NCBI GenBank assembly: GCA_017960525.1
Contig: JAGCZA010000009.1
Span: 1 to 48,934 of the forward strand
Source of the DNA: Prevotella sp.
GTDB taxonomy: Bacteria; Bacteroidota; Bacteroidia; Bacteroidales; Bacteroidaceae
Direction: 5' to 3'
Length of the DNA: 48,934 nucleotides
The stretch's first letter is position 1. Each line of letters starts with the position of its first letter. Below the pieces are notes generated by a model. That model was not told the origin of the DNA. It did not search any database and saw nothing but the letters and a program-made list of their open reading frames with translations. Below are positions 44,066-48,934 of the stretch, piece after piece. A program made the position numbers and the translations under genes.

Positions 44066-45013
44066 ATGGAAAGACACAATTTCGTTACCATCGCCAACCT
44101 CACCCGTGAGAAGATACTCTATATGATTGAGATGGCCCAAGAGTTTGAGCGCCACCCCAACCGCGAACTGCTCAAAGGAAAAGTCGTGGCAACGCTCTTC
44201 TTTGAGCCGTCCACCCGCACACGCCTCTCGTTTGAGACTGCAGCCAACCGCCTCGGCGCCCGCGTCATCGGCTTTGCCGACCCCAAAATAACCAGCGGCA
44301 CCAAAGGTGAGACGCTGAAGGACACCATCCTGATGGTAGCCAACTATGCCGACGTCATCGTGATGCGCCACTTCATCGAGGGCGCGGCGCAGTATGCCTC
44401 CGAAGTGTCGCCAGTACCCATCGTCAATGCCGGCGACGGCGCACACCAGCACCCTTCACAATGTATGCTCGACCTCTACAGCATCTACAAGACGCAGGGC
44501 ACGCTGGAGAACCTTAATATATATATGGTGGGCGACCTGAAATACGGGCGCACCGTCCACTCGTTGCTGATGGCCATGCGCCACTTCAATCCCACATTCC
44601 ACTTCGTGGCACCCAAAGAACTGGCTATGCCCAACGAGTATAAACTCTACTGCAAGGAGCACGGCATCAAGTATCAGGAGCACACAGCCTTCAACGAGAA
44701 GGTCATACAGGACGCCGACATCGTCTACATGACCCGCGTGCAGAAGGAGCGCTTTTCCGACCTGATGGAATACGAGCGCGTGAAGAACGTGTATATCATG
44801 AATAACGACACCCTGCGGCTCGCCAAGCCCAATATGAAAATCCTGCATCCCCTACCCCGCGTCAACGAGATTTCATACGAGGTGGACGACAACCCCCATG
44901 CCTACTATATCCAGCAGGCCGCCAACGGTCTCTTCGCCCGCGAGGCCATCTTCGCCGATGTACTCGGCATATCACTCAACCAAATAAAAGCCGACAAGAC
45001 CATCATCCCATGA
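44066..45013 (+). CDS. pyrB: Aspartate carbamoyltransferase, catalytic chain
   Basis: The 315-residue enzyme joins carbamoyl phosphate and aspartate at the first committed step of pyrimidine synthesis. The carbamoyl-phosphate site [12 protein letters not shown] (about 49-60) and the [13 protein letters not shown] motif (about 129-141) are intact, as is the Asp-binding PLPRVNEI near 267. It overlaps pyrI by 4 bp, and the two chains should form the allosteric holoenzyme known from enterobacteria. The leader is a short A/G-rich repeat; no pyrimidine attenuator is visible. Confidence 0.98.
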   Translation: MERHNFVTIANLTREKILYMIEMAQEFERHPNRELLKGKVVATLFFEPSTRTRLSFETAANRLGARVIGFADPKITSGTKGETLKDTILMVANYADVIVMRHFIEGAAQYASEVSPVPIVNAGDGAHQHPSQCMLDLYSIYKTQGTLENLNIYMVGDLKYGRTVHSLLMAMRHFNPTFHFVAPKELAMPNEYKLYCKEHGIKYQEHTAFNEKVIQDADIVYMTRVQKERFSDLMEYERVKNVYIMNNDTLRLAKPNMKILHPLPRVNEISYEVDDNPHAYYIQQAANGLFAREAIFADVLGISLNQIKADKTIIP

Positions 45014-45456
45014 ACAAGAAAGAACGCCTCGTCGCCGCCATTGAGCACGGCACAGTAATAGACCACATACCCGCCGCCAAAACCTACCAGGTGGCACAGT
45101 TGCTGGGCCTTTTCGACCTGAAGACGCCCGTCACCATCGGCATCAACTATCCCTCGCTGAAAGTAGGGAACAAAGGCATTATCAAGGTGTCGGACAAGTT
45201 CTTCACCGACGACGAAATCTCACGCCTCTCCGTGGTGGCGCCAAACGTCATTCTCAACATCATCCGCGACTACGAAGTGGTGGAGAAGAAAACTGTGGAG
45301 ACACCCGCCGAGATACGCGGCATCGTAAAGTGCAACAACCCCAAGTGCATCACCAACAACGAGCCGATGCAGACACTTTTCCACGTCAGCGGCTCCACCC
45401 TCACTTGCCACTACTGCGAGCGCGAGCAAGACATCAGCAAGGTTGAATTGGTTTGA
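45010..45456 (+). CDS. pyrI: Aspartate carbamoyltransferase, regulatory chain
   Basis: The 148-residue chain has an N-terminal nucleotide-binding domain ([20 protein letters not shown] near residue 8) and a C-terminal zinc domain with four cysteines, in CNNPKCI and later [11 protein letters not shown] and ATP binding to this chain controls the catalytic chain in E. coli. It is coupled to pyrB by a 4-bp overlap. A palindrome array begins 18 bp after its stop. Confidence 0.97.
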   Translation: MNKKERLVAAIEHGTVIDHIPAAKTYQVAQLLGLFDLKTPVTIGINYPSLKVGNKGIIKVSDKFFTDDEISRLSVVAPNVILNIIRDYEVVEKKTVETPAEIRGIVKCNNPKCITNNEPMQTLFHVSGSTLTCHYCEREQDISKVELV

Positions 45457-45473
45457 CGACAAATCAGCGTCTG

Positions 45474-45536
45474 AGTTTGGTTCGTCCAAACTCATAGTTT
45501 GGTTCGTCCAAAGTGGGAGTTTGGTTCGTCCAAACT
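45474..45536 (+). repeat. 19-bp palindrome array, cluster D (3 copies, 22-bp period)
   Basis: Copies lie at 45474-45492 (exact consensus), 45496-45514 (ending CAAAGT) and 45518-45536 (exact consensus), with spacers CAT and GGG. The array fills most of the gap between pyrI and the CDF gene. A decayed trace (GGTTTGACGACAAAT) may exist in the last bases of pyrI, but is too weak to count. Confidence 0.93.
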
Positions 45537-45561
45537 TTGGAGTGCCTTTTTCAAAACAAAT

Positions 45562-46665
45562 ATGAATCGTTCACAAAAGATTATCCGCACCAGCATTATC
45601 GGCATTGTGGCAAATGTGCTGTTGGCAGCATTCAAGGCCGTGGTGGGCGTATTGGCCAGTTCCGTGGCCATCGTGATGGACGCAGTGAATAACCTGAGCG
45701 ATGCGCTGTCGAGCGTCATCACCATTATCGGCACAAAACTTTCCGAGCGGCCAGCCGACCGTGAGCACCCCTTCGGCTTCGGTCGCATAGAGTACTTTAG
45801 TGCCATCATCATCGCCGTCATCGTCCTGACGGCAGGCATCACCTCACTGATAGAATCAGTGAAGAAAATCTTCCAGCCCACGGAGCCGGAATACACCACA
45901 GTAACGCTCTTGGTCATCGTGGTGGCTGTCGTGGTGAAACTGGTGCTGGGACAGTTTGTGAAACGGCAGGGCCAGCAGTTGAAGAGCGACGCGCTGATTG
46001 CCTCTGGCTCCGATGCCCTTTTCGATGCTGTTATCACGCTGGCCACACTGGTGTCGGCAGGCATTATGCTCCTCTGGCATGTGTCGCTCGACGGCTTCCT
46101 GGGCGCACTGATTTCCATCGTCATCATCAAGGCCGGTTTCGAGATGCTGGCCTCTCCCGTCAACGAACTGCTGGGCGCAAGAATTTCTCCGGACTTGGTG
46201 CACGACATCAAGCAGGAAGTATTAGCCTTCGAGGGTGTTCACGGTGTATTCGACATCATCCTGCACAACTACGGCCCCAACGTATTGATTGGTTCCCTGC
46301 ATATAAACGTCTATGACACGATGGATGCCCACGACATTCACGGCCTGACCCGCCGTATCTCCGAGCAGATGTACACCCGTCACGGCATTGTCATGACCGT
46401 CGGCATATATGCTGTTGCCACAGGCGACAACCGACGGGCAGAACTGCAAAGCAAGGTAATGCAGGCATTGGCCAAACACAAGGAAATCCTGCAAGTCCAC
46501 GGTTTCTACTACTTTGAAAAGGAGCATCGAGTTTCAGTCGATGTGGTTCCCGACATCTCCGTCCACGACGAAGCCGCCCTGTCATCCTATCTGACGGACG
46601 AGATAAAAGCCCTCGTCCCCGGAGAGGATGTCACCATCGTGATAGACCATAACTATAGCGAATAA
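45562..46665 (+). CDS. Cation diffusion facilitator (CDF) metal exporter
   Basis: From MNRSQKIIRTSIIGIVANVL the protein has 367 residues: six hydrophobic helices (about 11-205) and cytosolic C-terminal parts. Helix II has AIVMDAVNNLSDALSSV and helix V has LKSDALIASGSDALFDAVI, each with the Asp pair of the metal site. Likely substrates are Zn2+, Fe2+ or Mn2+. The C-terminal region is longer than in the roughly 300-residue FieF, with a second alpha/beta segment. An ATG at 45499 lies inside the palindrome array and is rejected. Confidence 0.92.
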   Translation: MNRSQKIIRTSIIGIVANVLLAAFKAVVGVLASSVAIVMDAVNNLSDALSSVITIIGTKLSERPADREHPFGFGRIEYFSAIIIAVIVLTAGITSLIESVKKIFQPTEPEYTTVTLLVIVVAVVVKLVLGQFVKRQGQQLKSDALIASGSDALFDAVITLATLVSAGIMLLWHVSLDGFLGALISIVIIKAGFEMLASPVNELLGARISPDLVHDIKQEVLAFEGVHGVFDIILHNYGPNVLIGSLHINVYDTMDAHDIHGLTRRISEQMYTRHGIVMTVGIYAVATGDNRRAELQSKVMQALAKHKEILQVHGFYYFEKEHRVSVDVVPDISVHDEAALSSYLTDEIKALVPGEDVTIVIDHNYSE

Positions 46666-46732
46666 TAGGCAAATCGCCCTGTCTCCATCCATAGGGCACA
46701 AAGAAACGAAGCTATTGTAACATAAAAAAACA

Positions 46733-47674
46733 TCACATTGCTTCACACAATTCATATTCTAAATGATGTTTGGGGGCTTTTATACCGTACCATTCGAAGT
46801 TGTCGGATATAAGCAATTCCTCTTTCGTAACCAGATGCGTTGTCTGCATTGGAATTGTAATATAGGGGAGTCCATAATCCTCCACCCAACCACGTACTTC
46901 TGCTGTATCGTCGTAAGTTAGAAGGAAGTGACCACGCATTTGGCTCGCCAGTTCAAAGATACGGCGGTGGTCAACCTCGAAATGATTGTAGAGCCGGCGT
47001 CCGGCGATAGTGTATGGAGGGTCAATGAAGAAGAAAGCGTCCTCGTCGTTCAGTCGTTGCTCCATTACTTCGAAAGCGTCTCCGTGAACGAATGTGATTC
47101 GTTCGCGAATCCTGTTTACGTCAGCAATTCGCTTAACAAGCGTACCGGGGTACCACCGTGATGAAAGTCCGCGTCCATTCTCGCCTGTCTTTATCAAGCC
47201 GGAGCCTCTGGCGAGTATGCCGCCGTGGTTGGTACGGTTGCGGACGATAGTAGAGAATCCGCGCTCTTTCAAACCGTCGTCTGCATGTTCTATAACATAG
47301 TTGATGTTGTCAGGGGTGACTACAAAAGAAGAAATCTGCTTGATAAGCCACTGACAATCGTCGGAAAGAATGGTTTGCCAAGCCGCTGCCATGTCATCGT
47401 CGAGTTCAACCATCGTAACGTGTCCGAAATAGTGTTCTGCCGCTGCTGTCAACGCGATAATTCCGCCGCCGGCAAATGGCTCTACGAGTTCGGAGCCATT
47501 GGCTGCCTGTGCGAACCATTTGCGAGCCGTAGGTACAAGCCATGTTTTTCCGCCGGGATAGCGGAAGGGGCTGCGCTGAGGTACAGAAGCAACGTTGATG
47601 ACATGCTGCGAGGCCACGACAGTCTCTACCTCATCATTCGAGAACAGGTTTAATTGTAATTCTTGTGATCTCAT
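46733..47674 (-). CDS. Dam-type DNA adenine N6-methyltransferase of a restriction-modification pair
   Basis: The 313-residue protein is of the D12 (alpha) class: the SAM motif FRYPGGKTWL lies at about residues 37-46, with VEPFAGGGIIALT near 64, and the catalytic DPPY near 218. It methylates adenine at N6 in a specific site. It overlaps the NotI-like nuclease gene by 4 bp, nuclease first, so it most likely protects the host from that enzyme. The A+T content is higher than in neighbouring genes, consistent with recent acquisition. Confidence 0.88.
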   Translation of the reverse strand: MRSQELQLNLFSNDEVETVVASQHVINVASVPQRSPFRYPGGKTWLVPTARKWFAQAANGSELVEPFAGGGIIALTAAAEHYFGHVTMVELDDDMAAAWQTILSDDCQWLIKQISSFVVTPDNINYVIEHADDGLKERGFSTIVRNRTNHGGILARGSGLIKTGENGRGLSSRWYPGTLVKRIADVNRIRERITFVHGDAFEVMEQRLNDEDAFFFIDPPYTIAGRRLYNHFEVDHRRIFELASQMRGHFLLTYDDTAEVRGWVEDYGLPYITIPMQTTHLVTKEELLISDNFEWYGIKAPKHHLEYELCEAM

Positions 47675-48531
47675 AGCAATTCGTAAACGGAGTGGGGTTC
47701 GGGGTCGTTGCTGATGCGCTCGTAAAGTTTGTCTTGCAGCAGGGCAAGGAAGTCGGACATCTGTCCGGGCTTGGTATAGATGACCTTTTCCAGTGCAGCT
47801 TGAAACTCGGTATAAATAGTATCGACTAAGACCAAGTGATTGCGCTGGTCGGCTTCGCTATATTCCAAGTCGTAGAGGAACCATGCAATGTCAGCCTTTT
47901 CTTTTGTCGTTTGGGGGATTGGCGGTAGTGTATCGAAGAAAGACTTCTGGATAACCACACATTGCTTCTTACCCCAAGCCTTGAAGATGCCTCCCTTGTA
48001 GAGCATCTGCGGAATCAGTCGTTTGCGCGAAGATGAGAGATAGTCAGGATGAGGACACTTACCTTCCCACTCAAAGACTGCTGATGGGGATTTCATGTAC
48101 TCCAGGAACGGATTACGCAAATTGCCGCTGATGTAAACGCCCTGCACTTCTATTGATGCAAAGTCGGTGATTTGTCCATCCTCGTTGTAGCTCACTATTA
48201 CATAGTCTACATTTCCTGCCGATTGACCATTGGCATCAACAAGCTTGATTTCCGGAAGAGACGTCCATTTCGTTCCTTTCGGCCAAACGAATGAGGCTGC
48301 ATTGTGCAGAATCTTCCAATCCTCACGGAATCGCGAAGGACATGTGATGACTTTATTCTCGCCATGACAAACGCTACAAACGCCCAGTGGGTTGTCAGCC
48401 TTGTCCTTCGTGCAGTTAGGGAAGCGGTTGTGATAAGGGCACAGCCTGTTGTCACGATAATATTTTGCGTTCTCCGTTAAGTTTGAAACGGGGAAACCAA
48501 ACACTTCGGCTAAAGGGTTAATGTTCGGCAT
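47671..48531 (-). CDS. NotI-family type II restriction endonuclease
   Basis: The 286-residue protein resembles NotI: an N-terminal cysteine cluster (LCPYHNRFPNC, then GVCSVCHG and CPSRF) like the Cys4 metal site reported for NotI. It is followed by a PD-(D/E)XK core with VDYVIVS and IEVQ, where the E-x-Q variant matches the NotI active site as I recall it. It cuts double-stranded DNA at a specific site that cannot be read from the protein. It starts its unit behind the promoter at 48629-48636 and is coupled to the methylase gene. Confidence 0.78.
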   Translation of the reverse strand: MPNINPLAEVFGFPVSNLTENAKYYRDNRLCPYHNRFPNCTKDKADNPLGVCSVCHGENKVITCPSRFREDWKILHNAASFVWPKGTKWTSLPEIKLVDANGQSAGNVDYVIVSYNEDGQITDFASIEVQGVYISGNLRNPFLEYMKSPSAVFEWEGKCPHPDYLSSSRKRLIPQMLYKGGIFKAWGKKQCVVIQKSFFDTLPPIPQTTKEKADIAWFLYDLEYSEADQRNHLVLVDTIYTEFQAALEKVIYTKPGQMSDFLALLQDKLYERISNDPEPHSVYELL

Positions 48532-48628
48532 AATATCATTCTTTAAATTGTTTGTTGGCTCCTATATAACTAACCTCTGCGAGGTGTTATAAACCGCCTC
48601 TGCTTTCGGTCAGCAGAAAAGTTTGCTG

Positions 48629-48636
48629 CAAAGATA
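48629..48636 (-). promoter_or_regulatory. -7 box for the restriction-modification pair
   Basis: The minus strand reads TATCTTTGCAGC, 98 bp before the nuclease ATG. No controller (C-protein) gene or operator is apparent. The gap 48532-48830 otherwise holds the terminator at 48691. Confidence 0.6.
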
Positions 48637-48690
48637 CGAAACTTTCTTCAGATTAATCCCTTTCCCCTCGAAAAATTAACAAATCGTCAC

Positions 48691-48741
48691 GAAAAAGGGC
48701 GGGGAGCCGCGCCGACATCCTCGGCCTCGGCTCCCCGCCTT
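48691..48741 (-). terminator. Rho-independent terminator after the ABC permease gene
   Basis: A 12-bp GC-rich stem (GGCGGGGAGCCG at 48698-48709 with CGGCTCCCCGCC at 48728-48739), extended inward by further pairs, is followed on the minus strand by TTTTT (complement of 48692-48696). It lies about 90 bp after the permease stop. Confidence 0.85.
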
Positions 48742-48830
48742 GCGTTTCTTACTTATTATATCGTTCATCGTGGCGGTCTTTTTGCCCCTTTTTTGAAAGT
48801 TCAACTAACAAATCTTGCAAAAATGGTTCT

Positions 48831-48934
48831 TCACTCGTAGCGCATAGAGCGTGCGGGATGTACCCGGCTGGCCAAATAGCTGGGGATGATAAGCACTAAC
48901 ACGCTAATGAACAGGGTGGCCACATTGAGCAGCA
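48831..48934 (-). CDS. C-terminal fragment of an FtsX-type ABC transporter permease
   Basis: The 34 residues that remain read FISVLVLIIPSYLASRVHPA followed by RSMRYE and stop. A hydrophobic helix followed by PSxxASRVHPARSMRYE is the usual end of MacB/FtsX-like permeases of Bacteroidota, which act in mechanical or lipoprotein-type export. The gene enters from the right edge on the minus strand and its N-terminus is outside the window. Confidence 0.75.
   Translation of the reverse strand, partial: LLNVATLFISVLVLIIPSYLASRVHPARSMRYE

Noticed and set aside
45449-45466. A further palindrome copy at the end of pyrI
   Set aside because: The resemblance (GGTTTGACGACAAAT) needs several gaps and is not in exact 22-bp phase, so it is not counted.
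46676-46697. GCCCT/AGGGC hairpin after the CDF gene as a terminator
   Set aside because: The stem is only 5 bp and no T tract follows on the plus strand.
46733-48531. The methylase as an orphan Dam regulating replication or expression
   Set aside because: It is translationally coupled to a nuclease gene, which points to restriction-modification; an additional regulatory role cannot be judged.

Overview
This window is chromosomal DNA from a member of the Bacteroidota, most likely Prevotellaceae (Prevotella in the broad sense). The evidence is: promoters of the Bacteroidota type (TAnnTTTG, here usually extended to TAnnTTTGCA) in front of at least 14 transcription units; almost no Shine-Dalgarno sequences; the L28-L33-DUF4295 ribosomal cluster; two type IX secretion (T9SS) components; a protein with a short T9SS-like tail; sodium-pump decarboxylase subunits; and a threonine operon holding a phosphoglycerate-mutase-like protein instead of thrB. 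Coding density is high and most genes are core metabolism.

Layout: 1-2146, end of an unknown gene, rpmB-rpmG-bL38 with a clear terminator, and an RluA-type pseudouridine synthase. 2159-6853, a GH2 glycosidase facing queA, a small membrane protein and two tRNAs (Gly-CCC, Thr-CGT). 6946-12136 (minus), glmS, an outer-membrane polysaccharide export lipoprotein and a PorE-like OmpA protein. 12484-17243, a zinc-ribbon membrane protein, thrA, apgM and an AlkD-like HEAT protein. 17248-22030, an acyltransferase-like gene diverging from a run of nitroreductase, DUF2520, kdsC-like, maf and the T9SS plug protein. 22289-29432, valS, an AspT/YidE transporter and gamma, biotin-carrier and beta subunits of a Na+-translocating decarboxylase. 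29439-35348, lptB, htrA, hflX and a chimeric serpin. 35544-40473, RNase P RNA, yihY, a pectin-type acetylesterase, nhaC and an unknown gene. 40510-46665, a YoeB toxin-antitoxin pair behind proS, an OmpA lipoprotein, mtgA, pyrBI and a CDF metal exporter. 46733-48531, a restriction-modification pair (NotI-like nuclease plus adenine methylase). The last bases are the C-terminus of an FtsX-type ABC permease.

The most unusual signal is not a gene. Four intergenic gaps carry arrays of a 19-bp palindrome, AGTTTGGTTCGTCCAAACT, repeated with a strict 22-bp period (19 bp plus a 3-bp spacer): 2, 4, 3 and 3 copies at 269-309, 22068-22152, 33381-33443 and 45474-45536. A fifth gap (12253-12337) holds four copies of an unrelated 19-bp unit with the same geometry, the same AGTT...AACT ends and the same 22-bp period. 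Two further 17-19 bp palindromes of a third kind lie inside apgM and valS and are read in the same frame (Cys-x-Ser-Ser-Ala-Ala). Together they suggest families of short palindromic elements with a common architecture. I know of no description of them, but I could not search.

Identifications rest on reading motifs and on family knowledge. No database search was run.
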